Part shown: piece after piece, positions 17,017 through 23,983 of the stretch
How the letters are laid out: each line of letters begins with the position of its first letter
Numbering within the stretch: the first letter of the stretch is position 1
Assembly: GCA_036741695.1 (NCBI GenBank)
Contig: DAINRU010000032.1
Coordinates: 1-24,462, forward strand
Direction of reading: 5' to 3'
DNA: 24,462 nt
Source: JAFANK01 sp036741695
GTDB lineage: Bacteria > Vulcanimicrobiota > Vulcanimicrobiia > Eremiobacterales > Eremiobacteraceae
Notes under the pieces: model-generated
Told to the model about the DNA's origin: nothing
The model's input: the letters and a program-made list of their open reading frames with translations, nothing else
The model's database searches: none
Translations under genes and position numbers: made by a program

Positions 17017-18037
17017 AGCAATCGCAACCATTGTCGTCACGCCGCGCGAGCAGTTCAGCAAGGCTCGGACCTCGCTGGAAAGCATTCTTGCGCACACGGC
17101 GCCGGACGTTCCGCTCATCTATGTCGATGGCAACTCGCCCCCCGCGCTTGCGCGCTACCTGAAGGATCAATCCGCTCAGCGCGGATTTACGCTGATACGC
17201 ACCGCGCACTTCCTCGCTGCGAACGAGGCGCGCAACATGGCGCTTCCACGCGTGCATACAAAGTACGTCGTTTTCGTAGACAACGATGTGAGCGTGGAGG
17301 CGGGCTGGCTCGAGCGTCTCATCTCGTGCGCTGAGCAAACCGGTGCCTGGGCGGTCGGGCCGCTCTATCTTATCGACGACCCTGCGAAGCGGATCATTCA
17401 CACCGCCGGTGCCGAGTTGCGGATCATCGACGAGGGAGGTCGAAGGCGGCTGCATGAGCGCCACCGGTTCAGCTACCAGCCCCTCGCCAAGGTACAGGCG
17501 CAGCTCGTCCGCCAGCCCATTGACCTCGTTGAGTTTCACTGCATGCTCGTGCACATGGACGCCTTTTCGCGGCTGGGACCGCTCGACGAGCGGCTGATCT
17601 CGTTCCTGGACCACGTAGATTTCTGCATCGATGTCGCAGAGGCAGGCGGGGGCATCTATATCGAACCGGCCGCCGTGGTCACCCACCTCGCTCCGCCGCC
17701 CTACGCCTTATCCGATCTCCCCTGCTTCCTGTTGCGCTGGAGCGACGCGTGGATGGAGCCGAGCATACGTCGATTCGCGGAGAAGCGAAGGCTCAGCCTC
17801 ACTGACGAAGACTTCGCTGCCCACCGGCAGTTTCGCGACCGCCATCGCCTGCGTCTGCTCGGACGTGCCCGCGGTGCCGTTCGGCGTTTGACCGGACCGC
17901 GCGGGCTCGCCGCAGCGGACAAGTTCGTCACGAGCGTCGTCTTTGATCAGCTCATCGAGCGTACAATCGTGCGTTCCTTGGAGAAAAAGCGCGCCCGCGG
18001 CAGGGCATGGGCACACACATTGCCTGTTTTTCCCTAG
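17009..18037 (+). CDS. GT2 family glycosyltransferase
   Basis: A 342-residue GT-A enzyme, tandem paralogue of the preceding gene. It has TIVVTPREQF at the N-terminus, LIYVDGNSPPA, NEARNMALP and an intact metal-binding FVDND (D91, D93), with the acceptor-side FLDHVDF. Its C-terminal part, after the catalytic domain, contains FLLRWSDAWMEPSIRRFAEKRRL, a shared extra segment that I do not place in a named family. The start ATG overlaps the upstream stop by 8 nt. It may build the acceptor glycan together with the opposite-strand GT pair, though direct evidence is lacking. Confidence 0.9.
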   Translation: MAEAIATIVVTPREQFSKARTSLESILAHTAPDVPLIYVDGNSPPALARYLKDQSAQRGFTLIRTAHFLAANEARNMALPRVHTKYVVFVDNDVSVEAGWLERLISCAEQTGAWAVGPLYLIDDPAKRIIHTAGAELRIIDEGGRRRLHERHRFSYQPLAKVQAQLVRQPIDLVEFHCMLVHMDAFSRLGPLDERLISFLDHVDFCIDVAEAGGGIYIEPAAVVTHLAPPPYALSDLPCFLLRWSDAWMEPSIRRFAEKRRLSLTDEDFAAHRQFRDRHRLRLLGRARGAVRRLTGPRGLAAADKFVTSVVFDQLIERTIVRSLEKKRARGRAWAHTLPVFP

Positions 18038-18084
18038 CCGACCCCACACGTCGAAGCTTGCTGGACAGCTCCTGTCGGTTGGTC

Positions 18085-18099
18085 GAAGCCTAGGGCTTC
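18085..18099. terminator. Hairpin between convergent GT2 and DUF2784 genes
   Basis: GAAGCC and GGCTTC pair over 6 bp around a TAG loop, overlapping the stop of the DUF2784 gene by two bases, 48 nt after the GT2 stop on the other strand. It may end transcription in both directions, but it has no T-tract. Confidence 0.4.
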
Positions 18100-18517
18100 A
18101 GGAAAACCGCCTCGCAACCGGCCGCGATGGCTTGGGCGGGGCGAAACGCCACAACCAAACGATAAAGAGCAACGTCGTCACATAGAGCGCGGTGAAGAAC
18201 CACATCGGCATATTCCAGTGCATGATGTCGATGGCCCAGGCATGTATGAGTGGGATGTGTGGATGGGCTTGACTAGCCCTATCAAGTAAGTTAAATTCCC
18301 ACACGCTGAGAAAACAGGTCATCCCCATGACCTTTTGTAGCGCGATCACAGAGGCTGTTCCAAGGTGCGCGGCGCGCCAGCCAAACTGAAACACAAACGG
18401 CCAATGACGCAGAGCGCCGATCGGGATTGCAACGATCCCAAAGATGACAAACAGCGCGATTGCCATGTGGATGGAGAGCACAAGTTGTGCGAAGTGAAGC
18501 GCGGTATCGGGACTCAT
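18098..18517 (-). CDS. DUF2784 family membrane protein
   Basis: A 139-residue protein with four hydrophobic helices and the pattern of DUF2784: an N-terminal LAQLVLSIH-like helix with a histidine, FVIFGIVAIPIGAL, then RAAHLGTASVIALQKVMGMTCFLSVWEF, which holds the family's H...C and WE residues, and IDIMHWNMPMWFF near the end. No function is established for this family. The start is the ATG at 18517: an extended -10 (TGCTAGAAT) ends 8 nt before it, giving a leaderless or nearly leaderless mRNA; GGAAG at the same place could otherwise be a ribosome site. The gene stands alone, 99 nt from the CoA ligase stop. Confidence 0.8.
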   Translation of the reverse strand: MSPDTALHFAQLVLSIHMAIALFVIFGIVAIPIGALRHWPFVFQFGWRAAHLGTASVIALQKVMGMTCFLSVWEFNLLDRASQAHPHIPLIHAWAIDIMHWNMPMWFFTALYVTTLLFIVWLWRFAPPKPSRPVARRFS

Positions 18518-18525
18518 GTGCTTCC

Positions 18526-18534
18526 ATTCTAGCA
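18526..18534 (-). promoter_or_regulatory. Extended -10 promoter of the DUF2784 gene
   Basis: On the minus strand, TGCTAGAAT (TG-N-TAGAAT) ends 8 nt upstream of the ATG at 18517. The extended -10 makes a -35 box unnecessary, and none is seen. The predicted transcription start is 1-3 nt before the ATG. Confidence 0.6.
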
Positions 18535-18616
18535 CAATGTGCGTCGCTCGCAGATACAGACCTCGTCGAACACAAGTGCCCGCGCCCCGGTGCTATCGTC
18601 CCGGTTTGGTACGCGA

Positions 18617-20203
18617 TTACGGTTGGCCGACCGGTGCTTTGAGCACGTTGCGCAGATCGCGGATGCGCATCTCCTTCATCTGCGTGTCCAGACCTAAGTT
18701 CACTTCCAGCTGTGCTATTGGCAGCACCTCGATGTGGTTGGGAACCACGTCGATGGCGTTGCGCACCTTATCGGATAACCGTCGCTTGAGCGATTCGGCA
18801 TCGACATCAGGCGCCAGCGCCACGTAGAGCACAAGCTCATCGAGCTCGTCGGGGTCGTCGTTGACCTTTTTGACGACGAGCTGCCACTCCACAACCTCGG
18901 TCGCCTCGGCCATGATGGGCAAAAACCCATTGAGGTCGACGAGCGTTCCACGGATCTTTGTGAGTTTAAACTCGCCGACGTCGGAACGGCGCGAGATCGC
19001 CGACGAGATGCGTGGCACGATCCTGCCACAGCCCGGGCACGGATCGTAGACGATGCCGCCGTCGGCGATATCGCCCGTGCGATACCGCAGCACGCATGAT
19101 CCTCGACCCGACAGCGTGCTGTAGACGATCTCGCCACGCTCGCCCGGGCCAACGGGTTCGCCACTATCGGGATCAATGATCTCGAAGATATCGAAATCCG
19201 GATAGGTGTGGTAGCCGTACGACGTCTCGTGATTGGGCGGCGTGCATTCACCCCAGGCGAGGCGCGCTTCCGTGAAGCCATACACCCCAAATACCGAAAC
19301 GTGCGGCGCTCCCATCTTCGCGCACAGGTCGGCCAGCCTGGCCTTGAGTGCTGGGGGCACGCGCTCGGCGCCAAGCGCGATCAGCTGTAAGTTCTTGAGC
19401 TCGACCCGCTGCTCGTGCGCCTGGCGCAGCATGTGGTAGACGTATCCGGGCACGCCGATGAGCATGGATGGCTGCAACCGCGCCAGCGCAGCGATGTTGC
19501 CGACCGAGCCCATGACCTTACCGCCGCCGGTGTGCACGATGAGCATCGTCGCCGCTTGGCCCACAGCAAACACTTGCCAGAACGCGAGATGGGGCGCGAA
19601 AGGGAAGACGTTGAGCGCGCGATCGCCGGCCTGCGCGCCGGTGAGCTCGATAAGCCGCTTGCCGACGATGTGCAGGCGCTCGAAATCCTTCGACGCGTAG
19701 AGGAACTGCGTGGGCATGGCCGAGCGGCCGGTCGTGTAGGTGACGTGCACCGGCGAGTATTCCAGACGCAGTCTATCCTCGACCGCTTTGCGCCCATGCT
19801 GCAATCCCTCGAGCAAGAGCTTGACCGCAAGCGCTTTGGGGGCGTATTTCGAGATCGATTCCTTGTCCGGCTGCAACACGAGGTCAATCGGGCGCGTCGG
19901 ATTGTCCGGCGTCGGCACGATGTCTTTCTTGTTGGTGAAGGGCAGGTGGCGCAGGTCGTAGACGCTGCGGATCTTGCGCGGGTCGATGTGGTGCTCGTTG
20001 AAGAGGCGACGGTAGAACGGGCTAAACGGATAGAGCTGCTCGTTCAGGAAGCGATGGAGCAGGTCGTCTCGCTCCGCTTGCCAGTCTTTCCAAGGGCGGG
20101 TGGGACGCCAAACCGGCTGTGACCGGAGAGCCTCGAGCACATTTATGGTATTGTGCAGGCGCTCGGGCGCGACCTTGGTGAAATCCCGGGTCCCGCTTCT
20201 CAA
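18617..20203 (-). CDS. Phenylacetate-CoA ligase-like AMP-forming enzyme
   Basis: About 528 residues (fewer if a later start is used). Adenylate-forming motifs: YTTGRSAMPTQF (156-167), the place of the usual YTSGTTG loop; FGVYGFTEA (305-313); and YRTGD (374-378), plus the CPGCGR zinc-like cysteines (389-394) known in PaaK-type ligases. The C-terminal domain carries IRGTLVDLNGFLP and a lysine-poor tail. PaaK-type enzymes activate an aromatic or fatty acid with ATP and CoA. The start is uncertain: TTG 20203 has no ribosome site and leaves 26 nt to the divergent acyl-CoA dehydrogenase; GTG 20137 would be a cleaner start. The divergent pairing suggests CoA-thioester metabolism of one acid; the acid is unknown. 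Confidence 0.82.
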   Translation of the reverse strand: MRSGTRDFTKVAPERLHNTINVLEALRSQPVWRPTRPWKDWQAERDDLLHRFLNEQLYPFSPFYRRLFNEHHIDPRKIRSVYDLRHLPFTNKKDIVPTPDNPTRPIDLVLQPDKESISKYAPKALAVKLLLEGLQHGRKAVEDRLRLEYSPVHVTYTTGRSAMPTQFLYASKDFERLHIVGKRLIELTGAQAGDRALNVFPFAPHLAFWQVFAVGQAATMLIVHTGGGKVMGSVGNIAALARLQPSMLIGVPGYVYHMLRQAHEQRVELKNLQLIALGAERVPPALKARLADLCAKMGAPHVSVFGVYGFTEARLAWGECTPPNHETSYGYHTYPDFDIFEIIDPDSGEPVGPGERGEIVYSTLSGRGSCVLRYRTGDIADGGIVYDPCPGCGRIVPRISSAISRRSDVGEFKLTKIRGTLVDLNGFLPIMAEATEVVEWQLVVKKVNDDPDELDELVLYVALAPDVDAESLKRRLSDKVRNAIDVVPNHIEVLPIAQLEVNLGLDTQMKEMRIRDLRNVLKAPVGQP

Positions 20204-20229
20204 GGGGCGGATCCGGAGGTACGCGCGTC

Positions 20230-21399
20230 ATGGCCGTGACCACAGCACCCGAGACGCTCAATTTCGAGCTGCCCGACGATCTCAAGCTGCTCAAGAGCTC
20301 GCTGCGAGAGTTCGTCGAGAAAGAGCTCTGGCCGGTCGCCGACCAGGTCGAAGACACAGACGACATCCCCAAAGCCACCGTCACCAAGATGAAGGAGATG
20401 GGGCTCTTCGGCTTACCCTTCGCCGAGGAATACGGCGGGGCGGGCATCGGCGAGTTGGGCTACTGCGTCGCGCTTGAAGAGCTCGGCCGCGCCAGCGCCG
20501 CCTTCACAAACCTGCTCGGCGCGCACTGCAGCATCGGCGCCATGGCCATGCACATCGACGGCAGCAAAGAGCTCAAGGACCGCTTCATGCCGGCGCTATG
20601 CACCGGCGAGAAACTCGCCTGCTTCGCGCTCTCCGAACCCGGCGCCGGCTCAGACGCCGCCAACATCTCGACTTCAGCACGCCAAGACGGCGGCGCGTTC
20701 TTGCTCAACGGTGTCAAGCATTTCATCACGAGCGGCGACGTCGCCGATTACGCATCGGTCTTCGCGGTCACCGATCCCAAGCTCGGCGCGCGCGGCGGCA
20801 TCACGGCCTTCTGGGTCGACCTCAACGCACCGGGCGTCACGCGCGGCCCCAAAGACCGCAAGATGGGGCTCTTTGGCAGCCACACCTGCGAGCTCATCTT
20901 CCAAGACGCGAAGGTTCCGGCCGAGAACGTCATCGGCAAAGTCGGCTTCGGCTTCATGACCGCCATGAAGACGCTCGACATGGGCCGGCTCTCGCTCGGC
21001 GCCGGCTGCGTGGGCAGCGCGCACTTCATGCTCGAGAAGTCGATCGCGTATGCCAAGGAGCGCGTCCAGTTCGGCAAGCCCATCGCCACGAAGCAGGCGG
21101 TGCAGTTCATGCTCGCCGACATGGCGACCGAGATCTACGCCGGCCGCAACATGGTCTATCACGGGGCCTGGAAAGCCGACCGCGGCGAACGCTTCAGCAT
21201 GGAAGCAGCGATGGTCAAGCGCTATTGCTCGGACATGGCGATCCACGTCGTCGATCGCGCGTTGCAGATCCACGGCGGCAGCGGCTTCATGAAGGAGACG
21301 GGCATCGAGCGTGTCTATCGCGACGCGCGAATCCTGGCGATCTACGAAGGGACGAACGAAATCCAGCGCATGATCATAGCCGAAGAATTATTGAAATGA
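20230..21399 (+). CDS. Acyl-CoA dehydrogenase
   Basis: A 389-residue FAD enzyme of normal family length. The N-terminal helical domain (LREFVEKELWPVA) is followed by FALSEPGAGSDAAN, the beta domain with FITSG, FGSHTCELIFQDAKVP, and the C-terminal helices. The catalytic base is E373 in IYEGTNEIQRM, and the DARILAIYEGTNE motif is the short-chain type. It oxidises acyl-CoA to enoyl-CoA, passing electrons to ETF. GGAGGT at 20215 lies 9 nt before the ATG. It is transcribed away from the CoA ligase, so the two may serve the same acid. The acyl chain cannot be deduced. Confidence 0.96.
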   Translation: MAVTTAPETLNFELPDDLKLLKSSLREFVEKELWPVADQVEDTDDIPKATVTKMKEMGLFGLPFAEEYGGAGIGELGYCVALEELGRASAAFTNLLGAHCSIGAMAMHIDGSKELKDRFMPALCTGEKLACFALSEPGAGSDAANISTSARQDGGAFLLNGVKHFITSGDVADYASVFAVTDPKLGARGGITAFWVDLNAPGVTRGPKDRKMGLFGSHTCELIFQDAKVPAENVIGKVGFGFMTAMKTLDMGRLSLGAGCVGSAHFMLEKSIAYAKERVQFGKPIATKQAVQFMLADMATEIYAGRNMVYHGAWKADRGERFSMEAAMVKRYCSDMAIHVVDRALQIHGGSGFMKETGIERVYRDARILAIYEGTNEIQRMIIAEELLK

Positions 21400-21402
21400 T
21401 CT

Positions 21403-21425
21403 GCAACGGACCTAAAGTCCGTTGC
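21403..21425. terminator. Perfect 9-bp hairpin after the acyl-CoA dehydrogenase
   Basis: GCAACGGAC and GTCCGTTGC pair perfectly around CTAAA, 3 nt after the stop of the acyl-CoA dehydrogenase and 26 nt before the stop of the small membrane protein on the other strand. It lacks a T-tract, so it is a likely bidirectional terminator or 3'-end stabiliser rather than a textbook Rho-independent one. The right arm is copied in the next repeat. Confidence 0.6.
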
Positions 21426-21444
21426 TTCAAGGCCGTTGCTTCAA
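21419..21444. repeat. Direct repeat CCGTTGCTTCAA x2
   Basis: CCGTTGCTTCAA occurs at 21419-21430 and again at 21433-21444, separated by GG, giving a 14-bp period. The first copy starts inside the right arm of the hairpin. This could be a slip duplication at the 3' end of the operon. Confidence 0.6.
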
Positions 21445-21451
21445 AGGTCGG

Positions 21452-21664
21452 TTACTGGCCTGCGGGCCTGACCGAGATCGCCACGACGCCGCCGACGATC
21501 GTGAATATGAAGACGATGAGGAAGGCGAACATCAGCATGCGGCCTATCTTCTGCCGTTGACGCTTGGTGAGGCGGCGCAACGCGAAGCCTGAAGACTTGG
21601 CCTGGCCCTTTAGTTTCTTCTTGCCCGTCTGACCGTTGCTCGGCTTGACGATTGTGCTTCTCAC
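21452..21664 (-). CDS. Small single-pass membrane protein
   Basis: A 70-residue protein starting at GTG (GTGA overlap with the rsfS stop). The first 43 residues are very basic and lysine-rich (GKKKLKGQAK; RRLTKRQRQKIG), followed by one transmembrane helix (about residues 44-64, MFAFLIVFIFTIVGGVVAI) and a short tail. The charge pattern predicts the basic part inside the cell. No known family is recognised. The 4-nt overlap makes it a genuine last gene of the tsaE operon rather than chance. A role linked to membrane-bound ribosomes is a speculation. Confidence 0.6.
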   Translation of the reverse strand: MRSTIVKPSNGQTGKKKLKGQAKSSGFALRRLTKRQRQKIGRMLMFAFLIVFIFTIVGGVVAISVRPAGQ

Positions 21665-22188
21665 TGTTTCCTCTTATGCGCTGGCGCGGGCTTGGCCCAC
21701 AACCGTTCCAGGTTGTAGAACTCACGCGCTGCCGGTGTGAAGACGTGGACGATCACCGGACCGTAGTCCACCAATATCCAATTGGCATCATTATACCCTT
21801 CCGTCCTGACCGGAGCGCCGAACTTTGCCTCCGACGCTTCCACCACCCCATCGGCGATAGAACGCACTTGGATGGCCGAGCGTCCCGTAGCCAGCACGAA
21901 ATAATCCGCGAAATTCGCTCGGCCGCGGATGTCGAGCAGCACGACGTTCTCCGCTTTCTTCTCGATGGCTGCCTCGCGACTGCGCTGCGCGAGGTCGTTG
22001 ACCTGCCGGTCGGTGAGGGTCGCGACCTGCTCGCGGGTCGACGCGATCCCGTCGCGCCGCAAGGGCGTTATGGTTGTGGCCGCTGCGACCTGCGCTGTCG
22101 CGATCGCCTTCTTACCTGCGGTGGCTGCGCGCGCGCCGCGCCGTGTCCGTGCGGCGCCCGGCACCGCTTTGGGCTTACGCTTCACCAC
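21661..22188 (-). CDS. rsfS: Ribosomal silencing factor RsfS
   Basis: A 175-residue protein. The RsfS/Iojap domain occupies about residues 58-165: VNDLAQRSREAAIEKKAENVVLLDI in outline, then ADYFVLATGRSAIQVRSIAD (95-114), EGYNDANWILVDYGPVIVHVF and REFYNLERLW. The domain binds L14 on the large subunit and blocks subunit joining in stationary phase. The first 57 residues are an Arg/Lys/Ala/Thr-rich extension absent from typical 105-115-residue RsfS proteins; its role is unknown, possibly rRNA binding. The GTG start overlaps the yqeK end by 14 nt. The pairing with yqeK is common in bacteria. Confidence 0.94.
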   Translation of the reverse strand: MVKRKPKAVPGAARTRRGARAATAGKKAIATAQVAAATTITPLRRDGIASTREQVATLTDRQVNDLAQRSREAAIEKKAENVVLLDIRGRANFADYFVLATGRSAIQVRSIADGVVEASEAKFGAPVRTEGYNDANWILVDYGPVIVHVFTPAAREFYNLERLWAKPAPAHKRKQ

Positions 22189-22777
22189 GCTGCACGAGCT
22201 CCCGTTCCAGCGCTTGCGTCTCGGGCGCGACCGTGATGCCGTTGTGCGTGAGATGCTCCATGGACGATCTGATGCACGCGAGTAATCCCTCGTTTAGTGA
22301 GCGGCTAGCCGCCGCTTCAAGCTCGGCCCGCTGCGGAAACGTCCGCGACGGCTCGATGGAATCTGCGATGTAGAGAATCTTTTCGAGATCGGACATGCCC
22401 GGCACCGCCACCGTGTGCCGTTCGATGGCAAGCAGCATGAGCGGGTCGTCCACGCCGAATTGCCCGTGCGCGATGTGTGCGCCGACGCGGGCGTGCAGGA
22501 GCGCGGGCGTGCTCTGTTCGGCTGCAGAGATGGCAAGCCCATTGCGGCGCATATAGTCGCCGAGTCGTTGTGCGCTCCACATGCGCGCGATATCGTGGAT
22601 CATGGCCGCCACTCGCGCCTTATGGGTCGAGACGCCGTAGCGGCGCGCCAGGCGCTCTGCGGTTCGGGCGACCCCGAGCACGTGGCGGTAGCGATCGTGC
22701 GGCAGGCTTGCCCGAACCGTGCGGCAGAGCGCGAGGAACTCCCCCGCGTCGCTGGGCCCGATGGCGTGGGGCGTCAC
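22175..22777 (-). CDS. yqeK: HD-domain diadenosine tetraphosphate hydrolase YqeK
   Basis: A 200-residue HD hydrolase. The metal ligands are visible: H32 in RYRHVLGV, H61-D62 in MIHDIAR, H95 in LLHARVGA, H121 in IERHTV and D139 in LYIADSIEPSR, the last a YqeK signature. YqeK proteins split Ap4A symmetrically to two ADP. The start is GTG 22777, with GAGG 6 nt upstream; the frame is open to 22855 inside rimI, but that would be an overlong N-terminus. It lies 8 nt after the rimI stop and overlaps rsfS by 14 nt. nadD, the usual upstream partner, is not in this operon. Confidence 0.92.
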   Translation of the reverse strand: MTPHAIGPSDAGEFLALCRTVRASLPHDRYRHVLGVARTAERLARRYGVSTHKARVAAMIHDIARMWSAQRLGDYMRRNGLAISAAEQSTPALLHARVGAHIAHGQFGVDDPLMLLAIERHTVAVPGMSDLEKILYIADSIEPSRTFPQRAELEAAASRSLNEGLLACIRSSMEHLTHNGITVAPETQALERELVQRGEA

Positions 22778-22785
22778 GGGCTGCC

Positions 22786-23298
22786 TCAGGAAAGGCTCTC
22801 TTTCAGGGCATTGAGCCGGTTCTGGTAGACGGCCCCTCGCAGGTTGCCGGCCCACATGACGAGCGCGTTCTCATCGTTGTCGGAATAGTACCCGCGCCGC
22901 GTGCTCACCACGGTGAAGCCGTACTTCTTATAGAGGTTCTGCGCCGCGACGTTGGACTCACGCACCTCGAGCGTGATCCAGCGGGCTCCGCGCTCGATCG
23001 CCTCGTCGACGAGTTTGATCAAGAGCTGTTCGCCGAACCGTTTGCGCTGAAAGGCGGGGTCCACCGCGATCGTCGTGATGTGCGCATCTTCGAGGATGAC
23101 CCACAGACCCGCGTAGGAGATGATCTTGTCTTCAAAGCGACCGACGTAATAGTGGGCGAGCTTGTTGTCGTTGAGCTCGTTGTAAAATGCGTTGCGCGGC
23201 CAGGGCGTCGTGAAGCACAGCGACTCGACGTGGAGCACCGTTTGGATGTCGTCCGGCCGCATGGGAACGATCTCGAGGAGTCGAGGCGGGGCCTTCAT
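22786..23298 (-). CDS. rimI: Ribosomal protein S18-alanine N-acetyltransferase
   Basis: A 170-residue GNAT acetyltransferase: VPMRPDDIQTVLHVE at the start, PWPRNAFYNEL, then HITTIAVDPAFQRKRFGEQL, whose QRKRFG is the acetyl-CoA pyrophosphate loop (usual Q/RxxGxG), followed by LEVRESNVAAQNLYKKYGF. The family acetylates the N-terminal Ala of S18 and, in operons like this, is coded beside TsaB. The start is ATG 23298; GTG 23310 is also open. It lies about 40 nt after the tsaB stop, and the C-terminal tail (LRGAVYQNRLNALKESL) is longer than in E. coli RimI. Confidence 0.93.
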   Translation of the reverse strand: MKAPPRLLEIVPMRPDDIQTVLHVESLCFTTPWPRNAFYNELNDNKLAHYYVGRFEDKIISYAGLWVILEDAHITTIAVDPAFQRKRFGEQLLIKLVDEAIERGARWITLEVRESNVAAQNLYKKYGFTVVSTRRGYYSDNDENALVMWAGNLRGAVYQNRLNALKESLS

Positions 23299-23338
23299 TC
23301 GGGTCGACACTTCGCGGCGTCAAACAGGCGCCCCCTCT

Positions 23339-23983
23339 TCAGCGGGCACCGTGACGGCGTTCCCAATTCACCACGGCATTAGGGCGCTGGCCATAGTCGA
23401 TTGCGATGTTCGTCCAGTGCAGGTCCTGCCCGCGCCCTTGCGCCTGGCGCGCGAGCTGCGCGACGGCGCGTGCTCCATCGCCTGGTTGTGTGACCGAAAA
23501 GTCCGCTCCGACGATCGGTGCGGGCGAGCCTGGCCTTCCCAACTCGGCTGCCGCCCGCTCGATTGCCTCTTTGGACCCCTGGATGAGCTGAGGCGGGCTC
23601 TGCGGACCGGCGATGAGGCGCGCGTAATAATGATCGCGCTTGCCTCGCGCGACCGCGACGATCGGCAACGACGAGACGTGAAATGAAACAGCGTCATAGG
23701 TGGAGACGCCGACGATCGGCAGTTCGCGCACTTGCGCGAGCGTCTTCGCAAACGCCACTCCGATGCGCAGACCAGTGAACGATCCTGGCCCCGTGCACAC
23801 GCCGATGAGCGTGATGTCACCGATCGTGCATGTCGCCCGTTGCAGCACGTCGGCAAGCAGCGCCGGCAGTGATTCGAGCGCGCCTTTGTCGCCGGTCGCG
23901 CAGATGTCGCGCCCAGCGCCGAGAAGGGCGACTTCGACCGGGCCGGCAGTTGTGATGCCCAAGACGAGCTGCGAAGCGCTCAA
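23339..23983 (-). CDS. tsaB: tRNA threonylcarbamoyladenosine biosynthesis protein TsaB
   Basis: A 214-residue ASKHA-fold protein of normal TsaB length. The signature GVCTGPGSFTGLRIGVAFAK (61-80) is complete, preceded by GITTAGPVEVAL, the usual first strand (ITT/S-). TsaB pairs with TsaD and TsaE to add threonylcarbamoyl to A37 of ANN-decoding tRNAs. The start codon is TTG 23983, overlapping the tsaE stop as TTGA, so the two are translationally coupled. No tsaD follows directly; rimI comes next. Confidence 0.94.
   Translation of the reverse strand: MSASQLVLGITTAGPVEVALLGAGRDICATGDKGALESLPALLADVLQRATCTIGDITLIGVCTGPGSFTGLRIGVAFAKTLAQVRELPIVGVSTYDAVSFHVSSLPIVAVARGKRDHYYARLIAGPQSPPQLIQGSKEAIERAAAELGRPGSPAPIVGADFSVTQPGDGARAVAQLARQAQGRGQDLHWTNIAIDYGQRPNAVVNWERRHGAR

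Noticed and set aside
20598..21560. 320-codon plus-strand frame inside the acyl-CoA dehydrogenase
   Set aside because: Arg/His/Ala-rich composition in the +1 frame of a clear enzyme gene; no family features.
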